Position numbers and translations under genes: made by a program. A model generated the notes under the pieces. The model did no database searches and was not told where the DNA came from. It worked only from the letters and a program-made list of their open reading frames with translations. Shown here piece by piece: positions 1 to 11,750 of a stretch of 64,000 bases of DNA (its first letter is position 1; the number at the start of each line of letters is the position of its first letter). This stretch comes from Nageia nagi (lineage: Eukaryota > Pinophyta): positions 9,424,001 to 9,488,000 of the forward strand of contig JBITNC010000002.1 in NCBI GenBank assembly GCA_050084985.1. The letters are read 5' to 3'.

Positions 1-266
1 TGGTTTGTAAATGAAGTGATTTTTGTTCTTAATATAGGGTATAGTTTACTTTAGGTTTTTAGATACTATGCATGTGAGGGGGAGAGATTTGAACTTGAGG
101 TCTCCTTTTTTTTCACTTGAAAGTTTTAACAACCCATTTTCTTATTAGCTTCACACCTCACAACTCGTGATGTATATATTAATATTTCAATATTTACATT
201 TTTAAAAATATATTAAAAGTTGTAACATTTGTCGTAACAAATTTTGTATACAATATTTATATTTAT
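1..266. repeat. Long-range direct repeat, left copy
   Basis: Bases 4-266 match 63738-64000 at a constant offset of 63734 with only a few substitutions and no net indel, and the match runs to the window edge. The right copy lies about 700 bp upstream of the intact receptor kinase gene. The left copy may therefore be the upstream flank of another copy lying left of the window, or both may be copies of a dispersed repeat. A segment near 91-113 reads, on the minus strand, like a tRNA-type B box (GTTCAAATC), so a SINE-like origin is possible but unproven. Confidence 0.85.
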
Positions 267-1908
267 ATATGTTATGAAGAAAAAAAGTGCTTACTAAAAT
301 ATTTTACAATGAATTTTGAACTATTTAAATTTATAAAAAAATAAATATAATATGATAAATATATATAAAATATTTTTTATAAATGTTATCATCAAATTAT
401 TGTTAAAGTTATTTAAAAGTTGCATTTGATTTTATTTTCCTTTGTTATCATTTGACAATATTTTTGATTGTATTATTTCACATACGAGAGGCAATATCCT
501 CCTATATATGAGAGATTTCAATAGTAATTCACACCTTCCTTAATGGATAACCAAAAAATATTTGACATCTTAATAGCATATTTAAATTCCATATAAAATA
601 TTAGAAACCACTAAACTATAAGTTAAATGTAAAAATTATATTCTTCAAAATTTTTCTATTTATTTATTGTAAAATATTATTAAATATACTATGTTTTAAA
701 TTATAATAAATAATTTTCGTTAATCATAAATAAAGGATATGATAATATTTGAATGATCCAACTTGCATAATTCACAACCATCATCATTACAATTTGAAGC
801 TCTTGACATTCACAACATCGTCGAAAAATCCACAATCACTAAAATTTGAAACTCTTCGTATAATCACTATGCATTACGTAAAATTTACCGTTTTACAATC
901 AACACTTAGTCTTCACTAAAATTTGAAGAGCAAGGTTTCAAGACATGTGGATTTTAATTTTTAAATTTTTATGATGTGGGGTCTCAACCAGCCATGGGAG
1001 GCTGCACTTCGACTGAAACTGCTAACAAAGCCCTTTCATAAGGGGAATGAGGTACATATTTGTACATTCGTAAGTGGAACTCCTCTCAAATTCTATTTTA
1101 ACTTTTTCCTTTTTGTTTCATCGCTACATTTTGGCGGGGATACCTGTCTGTATATTGTCTTCGCAGGACCATACAAAACATTTGGTGAAGATTATTTCGG
1201 TATTTAATTTTGTGCCGAAGCAAAAACAGAAAGTAGAATATTCAATTATTTGGTATTTTTACATGATAGAAGTTTATATTCTCTACTGTACATAGGGGGG
1301 GAATAGTCTCCAGGACCATCCTACCTCTCCCCTCTTCTTGTAATTATCTTTTTCTGTAGAAGTCATAGTAGATATGCGTAAGGAGCCATTATGCAAATGC
1401 ATAACAATCCGATTTTATCACATATTACCGTTCACCTTATGGGAAACGCGAGTGTAGTGAGAGAATGGCCTGTAAATGTCACGTTATTTACCCCCCCCGA
1501 TGAGTTCTTTTATTTACCTAGGGGGCAAAAAAATGCCTTTGGACAAAGACTTTGTGAGGGGTGGAAATCAGACCTTTACTTTTTAAGATAATTTATATAT
1601 CTACTAAAACCTATTTAAGCAACGTTCGTAGGTTCGCTATAATGATATATAGGAGTCGTAACCTATTTTCTCCAACATACTAAATAAATTTTAAGAACAA
1701 TCTATTTAATCTAAATACATAAACAAACATAAGATATATTCTAATTGATGTTAAAAATTATTTGGATTTTTTTTACTTGTTGTAATATCGTGAATTCATG
1801 CAATAATCATTGTGAGTCAACATTGATTGATTATTGTTATAGCTTTAGAAATGACGTATTCATTGCAATTAGTTGCAGTTTATAGTTTTATTACTCACAA
1901 TATAATAA
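267..1908. other. AT-rich intergenic DNA, no gene recognised
   Basis: AT-rich DNA without a recognisable gene. Between 971 and 1300 there are two short open frames separated by plausible GT and AG splice sites (GT near 1052, AG near 1166). One frame from 994 begins MGGCTS but stops after 15 codons. A third short frame at 1391-1591 matches nothing I know. None of these has enough length or homology to be called a gene. Confidence 0.5.
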
Positions 1909-1985
1909 AGTTATAACAATAGACATGCATGGAAAACACAAGTAATTCAATGAATCCACTTTTTATCTTATTGCAAGTCAGGAAG
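1909..1985 (+). repeat. Relic of SRLK upstream flank
   Basis: About 75 bp match 33449-33523, the distal upstream region of the SRLK copy that starts at 33852. Both read as a block beginning agttataac and ending near caagtca. The match stops where the minus-strand LINE begins, which suggests a LINE inserted into a former SRLK upstream region. The next SRLK-like sequence lies on the other side of the LINE at about 6105. Confidence 0.65.
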
Positions 1986-4900
1986 AAAGAAAGAAAGTAT
2001 ATTAATGTCCTTAAATGACCAAAAATGGTCAATGGGACTAGAAAGTATGATCATGTTAATGAAGCTAGCAAACCCCTAATGGGCACATTTATAGAAAAGT
2101 AACATTAAAAAATAGAAAACTACAATTGTAAAAGAGAATCCTAGCCCTAAAAGAAAGGAGGGATACAAAAACTAAGGATCCTCAGGGAATGCCGCTTTGG
2201 ACCACATTAAGGGAGCTTACAGTAGTACTCTCTGCTCTAGGGAGAGCTCAAGCATGAAGACTATGGGATGTGTCTGTGATACTGAATTTAGAGGAGAAGA
2301 AGGATGTGATCCAATGCATCAATGAAGGATCCTCAATGCTTTGTATACGACTCCTAGTTTGGAGTGGTGGATGCAAGTGCTCCTCCCGGTGTCTCCTATG
2401 AGCTTGCTCAAGAGAAGAGGTATGGAAGAAGGACGTGATGAGTTGATCCCCATATGGTTGTTGATCCTGAGCTAGAAGTCATTACCATAAGCAGAGGGCC
2501 TCTCGAAAGTACAAAGTTAAACATCATTGATTAGGATAACAAATGAATGTGCTTAGAGAGCTGTGTGAGTCTAAAAATTGTGATAATAGCATCCATAGAT
2601 CTCATAAGAAACCAGATATTAAAAAACAAAAATGGGTCTTAGACTCAATCTCAAGAGAGAAAAGGCAATAAGCTTGAAGGTCTTTATCTATATGGTGGTC
2701 AGTCTCGATCCTTAACTAGTGATAACATACTTGAAACTGACCAAGGGCTAATCTCAATCTGAGAGGAAGATGCAAGTTGATGTATCTAGGTGGATGGATT
2801 AGCCCCTTATCAAACTAGAGGTAATGATGAGCATAATGATCTAGTTTGGGCATCAACGGTTGTAATGGAGACACCCAAGTAACTTGAATATAAGATCTAT
2901 AGATAATCTCATAGATCATTATGAAGGAGTTTGCTACTATCTATGGTGAAATTGTAAGAGGTGAAGGTTAGCTATTTGATGAGAAATCGAATATCAAAAG
3001 TAACTTACAGACCTTGACGAACCAACATAGATGATAACCCTAGGCAAAAAATTTGATCAAGGAAACTAGTGCTCTAACTTGGAATCTATCATTCCCACGA
3101 GCATATAAACTCTAAATTTGATGAAGAAAGAATATTATATGAGAGAGGAACCCAATCAGAGGAGGTTGGCATCCAAACTCTGTAAGGAAAATAGGGTGTG
3201 GGACTATTCTCTTACTTTGGATGAAGCATGATAGGAAGATGATCAAGAGCCTCTCTATCAATGTCCAGTTAGCTACCAATAAATTGGGTCCCCAAACTTC
3301 TATTCTATACAAGGTTGCATGTATGACAAAGGTCTGGAATAACTCTAACTTGGATGGAACATATTGAAAGTGTAATTGGAAGCATTGCCTCTCAAAGTAG
3401 ACAAGATCGCATACCCTTGATGAACTTTGGGTGATGTTGTTGACCTCATGGAGAATTTGGGACCCAAAAAGAGCACTCCCAAGTATGTATAAGAGGAGGT
3501 AGTTTCTATATTACTGCCATAAAAATCAAGCCATTTTCAATCCACTATGGCTTTCAAAACACTAAAGACCACAACCTTAGTCTTACTAAGGTTCACTACC
3601 AACTCCTTCCTAGTACTGAACCTATCGAGAACATCGAGTAATGCCTATATACTCTCAACAGAGTGCGATAGCAATATGATATCATCAGTAACAAGAAGTA
3701 AAGAAACTTTGCTACCATGAAGAAGGCATCCACACTCAGACCTTATGGTCTCAAGGATAAGGCACTCCAACTTATCTATATATAACCCAAACAAAGTAAG
3801 AGAGAGAGGGAAACCCTGTTTAACCCCTATGGTACTAAGAACACTATCAAAGAGTCCATCAAAGGTGCACACTTAGCCTAAAAGCATCTCATATAAAGTT
3901 AAGATAGCCACTAAATCCTCCTTTGGTACTCTTAAACTCCTAAACCATTCCATGAGTCCATGTTGAGGAATAATATCTATCCTCCTCGATAATAGCCTTG
4001 AGTGTGAAAATATGATCAAAGGTATGGTAATCTTTATGGAAGCTAGCTAATCCCATAGCTTGAAATCCCATATAGTCATCCATTCGATAGAGATACCCCT
4101 CCAAGATCGTGCATACAATTTGGTGAAGGTGTAACCAATCATGATGGTGCGATAATTAATCAGGTCATCAGGGTCATCAATTTTAAAGATTGGATGAATG
4201 ATGTTGGAAGTACAAGAAGAAGGGAAACCAGAGCAAATAACATTATTGAAGAACTATGGGAGGATGGGGGGAGGGTGTGGATGGTGTGGTTGAGGAATTC
4301 ATCTTGAAGATCTTCAATGTCCATGGCCTTCCTTGAGTTTAGTTTCTGAATGGAAGAATGGATGAAGGGGGATGAGAAAAAGTTTGAAGTGAGGGGACAA
4401 TGGATAGGAGTGAGTATGGGATGTCCACCAAAAGTATAGAGCCTAAAGGCATACTCCTTCTAGGCATGGAGAGGAATAGAATTTATGAGGTACCTTTTAG
4501 GTAAGAAGGAGAGCCAAAAGGATTTTGTATTTGAATGAGGTGAAGAGATGATCTCAGTTCTCCTTTTGGATAGGAAGTGATGTTTATTAATCCTAAGGAG
4601 ATGATGGTAGGATTGATGGAGTATAATAGTGGAGACAGATCTAAGGTTGCAAACCATGGATCGATAGAGGTGATGATGGGAATCCTTGCACTAGAGATCA
4701 AACCAAGGATTCATCAAACCATGGCCTAGGTGGTGAAAGTAGGAAGTGGACTCATTTTATAGTGAAAGACTTAGAGGGCCATTGAGCAGAGGGAAGTAGC
4801 AAGAAAGGAGGCTTGATCCTCTACCGATGGGAGGGAGGATAAAGTAAGGTGTTTTTGCTATAATATGGTATTATAGAGTGGGTCAAACTTTAAGTCAAAT

Positions 4901-5900
4901 AGGATGGATAGACGAGGGGATTTGAGAGTGGGAGTGGTATCAAGGGGGGTTATGGAAGATGGTCTAAAATAGAGAAGGTGAGGTAGGCATGGTCAGCTAA
5001 TGGAAGTCGAGGGGCAATATAAAAGGAAAGGAGTTATGTGATGAGAGCAATACCATAAAGGATGTAATCTACAACACTCGCACCTCTTACATGTGGGAAA
5101 TAAGTGTAGTATCAAGATTAAGGAAATTGAGAAATACCATTAAGAATAAAAAGGTAATTGGTCTCATCGGGATCAAGGAGGAATATCCCATAACATGTGG
5201 GGGCATGAGATTAGCAAAGTCTCTTTGGAGTGACAATGGTATGTCTAGCACTCAAGTATGTAGTGGATCAGTAATGCTATCAGAATATTATGTCTGTAGG
5301 TTCCCTATCCTACCATTGAAGTCCCCCACTAATATAATCTCCCCTTGCATAGAATATATGGTGATCTCAAGAAAGAGGTCAAGATATGGGGACTTCCATG
5401 TGTCCTAAATAGCATAACATGAAGCTTATGGAGGGAAGTAATAATTAGCAATATAGATTCTCCTAACGGGTGGAGTCCTTGCCAACGAAATCCAAATGTA
5501 CCATGCATAAGTGTCAATGCCCTCAATATGAACTTTAGTAAGAAAATGATCTTTGATAAGGAAGGCCACCCCTCCCATTCATCAGCTACTAAAACTTGAA
5601 CAACATGAATTCTTATAGGTAGAGATCCAAGTGAATCTTATGAAGGGAGTGAGCCCCTTAACAAAGCTCTCATGCATCTTAGAAAAGAGTATCAAGTCAT
5701 ACTTATGGATGATATTATTGACTAAGCCAAGAGAAGACTAAAGTATCTCATTACAATTCCATAATGATACTATAAGTGTAGAGAGTTCTGAAAAGGGACC
5801 CATAGGGAGTCATTTGGTCGTAGAGAATGGAGGCTAAGGCTTCGACCAACCCGAAGGGGGGGAGTATCTAACCCAAGCTCGATAATTCCTAATAACAACC
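1986..5900 (-). mobile_element. Decayed LINE (non-LTR retrotransposon)
   Basis: On the minus strand, 3645-3872 encodes the reverse transcriptase block GVKQGFPLS...LFGLYIDKLE followed by TDDIILLS, a damaged form of the YADD active site. Upstream in transcription order, near 4000, is a DHIFTLKAIIEE-like block typical of LINE RT. At about 5290-5350 an endonuclease motif, VGDFNGRIGNLQT, can be read. The order endonuclease then RT along the minus strand is that of an APE-type LINE. The frame is broken by many stops and shifts. The 3' end abuts a short GAAA-type run near 1983-1996. Exact ends are uncertain. Confidence 0.7.
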
Positions 5901-6104
5901 CATTTACCTAATTTTTGAGTCTTCGTAACTTTCTTTTAGGTGAGGCTAACTCTTTTGATTTTATCGAAGTGAGGTCCTCATCGATGAATATACAATCTAG
6001 AAGAGCAAATAAAGTTTTTTTCCCATAAAATATAGAGCTTATGTTTAATCAAGAGAAATAAAAGTTATGCCAATTCAAAGAAGGGCTACTACTATATGTT
6101 TCAT

Positions 6105-6560
6105 CTATGGAATTAACTTCTCTTGTGATTGCTTTTGATGTATAAGAGTTTAGATGCTTCTCAACCATCTTTAATTCAATAGAAGTTATATTTTCCATGA
6201 CTCATGGATTTATCTTCTTAGGTAAAGTTGACTTGCCTTCTCTTATTAATGTTATGACATCTATAAGACTATAAAGAATCATGATGCTTCTGTATGAACT
6301 CGATTGTAGTGTGATGTTCAATATCACTTTTGCATTCGAAGATAGCATAATAGCTTAATTAACTTTTTGAAACCAAATGATCCTTTCTTCTGGAAGTCCC
6401 TTATGAGAAACCATACAATAATTTGAAATAATGGAAACTTTACATCAACAACTTAATTATCTTAAAATTATATTCTTAGTAATTGATTTATATAAGAAAT
6501 TCAGTTTAAAATTATCTACTTCATTAAAAAAATATTATAGTCAAATGCTTATTATTGATA
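6105..6560 (+). pseudogene. Decayed SRLK promoter and 5' end
   Basis: This stretch aligns with 36595-37040 and, in part, 49675-49945. Inside it are a TATA-like ctataaagaat near 6270 and a ghost of the SRLK start: a mutated ATG near 6333, then a block near 6390-6440 (ggaagtcccttatgagaaac) matching the codons after the signal peptide of the copy at 33852. The reading frame is lost. It shows that another SRLK unit once started here. Confidence 0.6.
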
Positions 6561-7095
6561 ATCATTGAAAAATAAAAAGATGATATGATATGTAATATTA
6601 ATACTATTATTTTGACAAATGAAACTTAAGAAATAAGTATTTTTAAATCAATGAGAAATAATACTTTACATGACATAATATTCCCACTTACCTAAAATAA
6701 TATTTTATCTTTACAGTATGTTAATGATGGAATTTGAAAGATATTTAAATGAAAGGCCTAACTATATAGAATCATAAAATTATTATGATATGCATTTCAC
6801 TTGTTAATTTCTATGGTATTGTTATAGAAAAGAAAAATAACAATTGGCTTGATAATAATATATTAAGAGCCAAATTCCAAGTCAATTTTAGTAGAAAATA
6901 TTCAACAATTAGTGAAATCCTCACATTTTGAATTACTATTGAAAATTATCAGAATGAGAATGAATATTGGTTTACTTTGTGGATTTGAAAAAAAAAACTT
7001 TGAGGATGCTTACAATGGTAAACTTTTGAAGTGTATGGCCTATTTAGAAATATCTTCTAAACTAATATTTGCAATTTAGGCTTTAGGAGTAAGTT
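6561..7095. other. AT-rich DNA, possible LINE remnant
   Basis: No gene recognised. The sequence just left of the copia insertion (about 6960-7100) may continue the LINE relic that resumes at 30718, because the copia element interrupts it with a target duplication. The protein signal here is too weak to be certain. Confidence 0.4.
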
Positions 7096-7100
7096 ATTTT
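7096..7100 (+). repeat. Target site duplication of copia element, left
   Basis: ATTTT directly before the LTR start TGTTAGAATT at 7101 is repeated as ATTTT at 30718-30722, directly after the LTR end CCTTCA. A perfect 5 bp duplication is what copia integrase leaves, and it fixes the outer ends of the nested element. Confidence 0.85.
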
Positions 7101-7510
7101 TGTTAGAATTTGTAATGAAATATTGTGAATATCTAAACTCCTTGTAAATTCAATTAATCACTTAAAGGATATGTAGATACCTTAAGGGATTAATTGAATT
7201 CTTTATTATGTAGACTTTGACTTTACCATGTGGTTAGTTGGTAGGTTAAAGTTAGGTGATACATTTATTGTAACCCTAACCTTACCCTTGGGTTAAAGGG
7301 AGGTGCTCTCAAGCTATAAATAGAGGGCCTCTCCTCTTGTAACATAACTAAGTTTTTAGAGTAAGATTACTCTACTAGTTGTGTAGGAGAGGAAGAGAAT
7401 TGTTGTAAGAGGTGCATAGATTGAGAATTGAGAACTAGTTGTGGATGTACTCCCAAGGAGGGAGGAACCACATTATATTTGTGTTATGTTGAATGGTTGA
7501 GTTTCCTAGT
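7101..7510 (+). repeat. Copia 5' LTR, first part
   Basis: Matches the 3' LTR at 30261-30717 almost base for base, starting TGTTAGAATT. It breaks after cctagt at 7510 where the gypsy element begins, and continues at 20812. The 3' LTR has one extra 9 bp duplication (ggttaggga near 30473). A TATA-like ctataaata lies near 7314. Confidence 0.93.
7506..7510 (+). repeat. Target site duplication of gypsy element, left
   Basis: CTAGT at 7506-7510 recurs at 20807-20811. The uninterrupted 3' copia LTR has a single CTAGT at the same place (near 30677). This proves that 7511-20806 entered as one insertion. Confidence 0.9.
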
Positions 7511-8170
7511 TGTTGATTAGGATTGTGTAATATATGCGCCGCGAACAATCTTAACCAAAGTAAATCAAGAATAGAATATGGTGACAGTCTGATCTCCGGA
7601 GAAGGCCGGTTCCTTATACATTGGGTGTAGGAGAAGTAACAGGAAAGAAAATAAAAGAGTAGAGTGCAAGGAATTTAAGCAAAAGGCTTAGAGTAACAGG
7701 AAAGAAAATAAAAAGGAGTAGAGTGCAAGGAATTTAAGCAAAAGGCTTAGGGTAACAAGAGAGAAAGCAAAGGTGGATCACTAGTTCAGCACGGGCTTTC
7801 ACAGTGTGTGAAACCTTGGTCTAAATCTAGTGTAGCAGCTACGGTACAAGCTCTCACTCTCTAATAGTTTCCCAGCTTTACTCTACCATGTAGCAGACAC
7901 AGTTATACTAGCAACTCACGATTACCATTCAGGAAACAAGCTAAGCTGCCACAATGTAACCAAATTAAGAATGATAATTACGAGTGCTCGATAAGAAAGG
8001 TCAAGATGGTATCATATTACTGATAAAAACTAGAGGTCTTCGAGAACAAATGTAAAGAGCAATACTAGGGATTCTGACCCTTCTTTCACTTTATTTTCAT
8101 ATACTTATACTGAAGCAACAACAGTTACAAGAATTGCAGAACAGAAACGTTTACAAAACGGCTTCAAGAT
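7511..8170 (-). repeat. Inverted partial LTR (R-U5) at left end of gypsy element
   Basis: Starts TGTTGATTAGG, the reverse complement of the 3' LTR end CCTAATCAACA, and matches the reverse complement of 20146-20806 along its length. It ends at ggcttcaagat (8170), equal to the LTR position atcttgaagcc at 20146. Nothing matching the LTR sequence upstream of 20146 is present. Together with 8171-8788 it makes a palindrome with arms over 600 bp and a loop of about 40 nt. Confidence 0.9.
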
Positions 8171-8788
8171 TCTTGTAACTGTTGTTGCTTTAGTATAAGC
8201 ATATGAAAATAAAGTGAAAGAAGGGTCGAAAGCCCTAGTATTGCTCTTTACATTTATTCTCGAAGACCTGTAGTTTTTATCAGTAATATGATACCATCTT
8301 GACCTTTCTTATCTAGCACTCGTAATTGTCATTCTTAATTTGTTTACATCGTGGCAGCTTAGCTTGTTTCCTGAATGGTAATCGCGAGCTGCTAGTATAA
8401 CTGTGTCTACTACATGGTAGAGTAAAGCTAGAAACTATTAGAGAGTGAGAGTTTGTACCGTAGCTGCTACACTAGATTCAGACCAAGGTTTCACACACTG
8501 TGAAAGCCCGCACTAAACTAGTGATCCACCTTTGCTTTCTCTCTTGTTACCCTAAGCCTTTTGCTTAAATTCCTTGCACTCTACTCCTTTTTATTTTATT
8601 TCTTGTTACTCTAAGCCTTTTGCTTAAATTCCTCGCACTCTACTCTTTTATTTTCTTTCCTGTTACTTCTCCTACACCCAATGTATAAGGAACCAGCCTT
8701 CTCTGGAGATCAGACTGTCACCATAGTCTGTTCTTGATTTACTTTGGTTAAGATTATTCGCGGTGCATATATTACACAATCCTAATCA
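8171..8788 (+). repeat. Direct partial LTR of gypsy element
   Basis: From tcttgtaactg to cctaatca this copy matches 20186-20802 in direct orientation. It begins about 40 nt further into the LTR than its inverted neighbour. It leads straight into the internal region and so occupies the place of the 5' LTR, but it lacks the upstream (U3) part. An imperfect direct duplication (ctaagccttttgcttaaatt, twice near 8553-8632) is shared by all three LTR copies. Confidence 0.9.
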
Positions 8789-8939
8789 TTAGTATTTCTT
8801 TTTGGCACGCCCGGTGGGACACGAAGAAACTTATTGGTGACTCTGCTGAAGCATTATCTATGGTATGTATTAAAGCAAATTATTTGTAAATATCATATGT
8901 GCTTTTGAACCTGTCATTTTCTTTTGCAACCTAGAGTTT
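8789..8939 (+). other. Gypsy leader with conserved TGGCACGCCCGGTGGGAC
   Basis: Between the 5' LTR copy and gag lies tggcacgcccggtgggac at about 8802-8819, a leader motif often seen just inside plant gypsy elements. A clear tRNA-complementary primer site cannot be identified. Three bases of the LTR end (ACA) seem to be missing at this junction compared with both outer ends. Confidence 0.5.
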
Positions 8940-9893
8940 ATGTGGACAAGATCTAAAACTAGAGCAGCAAAAGAAGCACTGGATTTTAGAACGTTAGATA
9001 CTCCTAAGAGAAAGACCCTAATCAATTCCAAGTCTCTGAATAGTATCAGCTCCCTAAAATCCTTTATCAAGCTAGAATCATCTAATCTTCACACTAGAAA
9101 TACCTCTCCTAAAATGGCTAATCCAGCTCAGAATATTTATCCAGAATGGGACAATGGGGTACCAATAGCCCTAGCGGTGTTGCATGACATCCCAACAAAT
9201 GTTTTCAAAACCCTTCCGAAGTTTGATGCAACTTCAGAGAAAATGGCTTATGAGCATTGTGTTGATGTAGCTGGCCTAGCTAAGATTCACAATATCCAGC
9301 ATGAAGATGTCATGGTGAGATTACTAGCTCAGTCTTTCAAGGGAAAGGTCCTAGATTGGTACAGGGGCCTTCCTAATGGATCTATAACCACTTGGGCTCA
9401 ACTGGTAGAGCCCTTTATCTTGGAATTTAATGAATTGGGAGATCCTTTTTCCCTGTTAACACAGTTCACTTCAATCAAAAGATATGAGCAAGAAAATATC
9501 CCTGATTTCAATATTAGATTCCAAAAAACTTGGATGAGAGTCCCAATGCCAGTTAGGCCTCAGCAATTTCAAGCCTTAATGTATTACCTGAGAGCCTTTC
9601 CTTTGGATCTCTCTCTGTAAATCCAAAATTCTGGAGTAAATACTTTCCCGGAGGTCTATAGATAAGCAGTGTATGCTGAATCCTATCTTATTGCAGTTGG
9701 AAAATTGCCAAGTCGCATGCCAATGCCTTATTTTCCAGTAACCGCTCAGCAGCAAATTCTAAGACCTCAAGCAATTAGTTTGGCTCCACCACTGGCCAGC
9801 ATCTCCACTCCTGTTCAACAGTGGCCGTCACCCTTGCCAGTCCCTAGAGCTCCCTTGGCTTTACCAGCCCCTTATCAACCTAACATGAATTAA
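8940..9893 (+). pseudogene. Gypsy Gag (capsid) domain
   Basis: Start of the gag-pol polyprotein. Residues about 65-225 resemble the plant retrotransposon Gag family, with VLDWYRGLPNGSITTWAQL and FNIRFQKTW as landmarks. The frame stops at 9618, 9663 and 9891, each fitting a CAA codon changed to TAA, and runs on in the same phase into a proline-rich segment (about 9690-9890). Gag forms the virus-like particle that carries element RNA. The whole polyprotein from 8940 to about 14813 stays in one phase without a frameshift. Confidence 0.85.
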
Positions 9894-11069
9894 GGGGTAG
9901 CTTCATCGTTGGAGATTCAAGAACTCTGAAACTTGTGTAGAAATATGGCAAACTAGATTACCATTCTAAGCAGACAAAATAATGCAAGAAGATATCCTTA
10001 TCCTGCTGTAGAAAAAGCTCAGCATGTGTTGAATGAAGATGTAAGCCAAGCTTCCTCTTCCGGATCAACCATGGGTTTGTGTTTGGCCTGCAATGATGCT
10101 CATGAACAAACCACATGCCCTATTTATCAGTACCAGGAGTATCTATCAAGAAGTGGGGGTATTCCTCTGCCCGGTGTGGCTGATGACATGAACCAAAATG
10201 TGAACCTGATAAATTTTTCACTGGTGGATATAGGAGTTTTTGCTGTGGAAGCAAGATCAAGAAAAAGTCCCCTAGTCTCTAGCATTCCGGAAAGAAAAGT
10301 TGAACCCCAAAAGAGTTTCGGAGCAGTGTTTCCTAAAAGGCAAGATGCAGTTCCCAATTCTAAGGAAAAGATCTCGAAAAAGGAAATGGTTTCCCAAAAA
10401 TTTCTGTTCCCAGAAACCAAATCGATGCCCAAAGCCTATGATCAAAATCTCCGGAGGTTAAGGTTCCCTTCACTTACCAAGCACCAGAGAAAAGATGATA
10501 CTCTACAGCTTCAGGAAAAATTTACTGACAGATTCAGAAACAAAATTGGTGAACCTTCGGCTATCCCAGAGTTCAACATTATGGCAAAGCTAAAGAGAAC
10601 TCCAACGAGAGTGTCCTTGTTTGAAGCTCTAAAAATTCCCGGACAAATTGATTTATTGAAAACATCTCTTATAGCATTGAATGAAGGAATGGAAAGAGTG
10701 CTTAATCTTTTTGAAACATCAAAATATTCAGGGATGGGAAAGAATAAACCTCCAGCTTTTTACATGACTCTGGAAATCGAGGGATATGTACTCCATAATT
10801 GTTTGGTTGATTCTGGGGCAGCTACTACTGTGATGCCTAAAGTAGTGTGCGATGTAATGGGGTTGCCTATGACAAGAACATCCACCGGAGTATTACAACT
10901 GGATTCCACACCTATCAAAATAGTAGGAGTAATCAAAAATGTAGTCCTGAAAATACATAAGTGTCCCTCTGTAATTATTATTTAGGAAATTGTAGTTGTT
11001 GAGCTGCCCCCTTTATTCGGGCTATGTCTATCTAGAGAGTTTACAACTAAGATAGGGGGTTATCTAGCA
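9894..11069 (+). pseudogene. Gypsy Gag C-terminus and aspartic protease
   Basis: Same phase as gag. A short cysteine/histidine cluster (CLACNDAHEQTTC, near 10080) may be a degenerate zinc knuckle. The protease is clear at about 10790-10980, with the active-site motif LVDSGAATTVM followed by a hydrophobic flap region. Stops at 9927 (TGA), 9954 (TAG) and 10983 (TAG) again fit CGA and CAG codons after C-to-T change. The protease would cut the polyprotein inside the particle. Confidence 0.8.
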
Positions 11070-11750
11070 ATGGATTATACCCATTATTTGATCCCTTGTG
11101 GGAATAAGAGGGTAAGGCTGAATAATGAGGAAATTTTTGAGTTTCACGTAGAGAAAAAGGAGGAGGTTTGCGCAAACTTTGGTGAATTGGAAGAATCAGA
11201 CGAATTGCTGGAAGAGCTGCAAACCAAAGACCCTTGTAGTATGAGTATGCTCAACACCATCTACGACGTGGAGTTTAGAAATTATTGTTTAATAGAGCCA
11301 GAATCTTTCATCTTGGAACTCACAAGGGAAGATTTCAGGAGAAATGAAATGTGGGAGATGTCTTTTGATGGGGAAAAATCCAAAAATGGATCCAGAGCCG
11401 GGATTATCCTGACCAACCCAATTGGTAAGGTGCATAGATTTTCTTTCAGACTCACCTGGTTATGTTCAAATAACATGGCTGAATATGAAGCTCTTTTCCT
11501 GGGACTAGAACAAGCTATCAAAATGAAAATTCAGTGTCTAAAGATCAAAGGGGATTCAGATTTAATCATGAAACAAGTGCTAGGTAAATGTTCAATCAAA
11601 CATCATTATTTGAAAGCCTATAGGAATCAGGTTTGGGATCTGTTTGAGCATTTCGAAGCATTGCATATTCAGTCGGTTCCAAGGAGATTCAATCAAGAAG
11701 CTGATGCATTAGCACAAATGGGAGCCAGTTTTGATCCCACAAATGATTGA
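11070..11750 (+). pseudogene. Additional (archaeal-type) RNase H domain upstream of RT
   Basis: Residues about 90-220 of this segment form an RVT_3-type RNase H. All four expected acidic residues are visible: D in MSFDGEKS, E in NNMAEYEAL, D in KGDSDLIMKQV and D in NQEADALAQM. It is distinct from the Ty3-type RNase H that follows RT, so the element encodes two. This is typical of the plant Tat branch. Here the extra copy lies before RT rather than between RNase H and integrase. The segment ends in TGA at 11748, where CGA is likely ancestral. Confidence 0.85.

Noticed and set aside
971-1300. Possible two-exon gene, or myristoylated MGGCTS start at 994
   Set aside because: The MGGCTS frame stops after 15 codons, the alternative frames have no known domain, and the splice sites are only generic GT/AG. 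It is too weak to call a gene.
7511-8788. Palindrome read as a foldback or MITE-like DNA transposon
   Set aside because: Both arms are LTR sequence of the adjacent gypsy element, and the target duplications lie at the ends of the whole 13.3 kb insertion, not around the palindrome.
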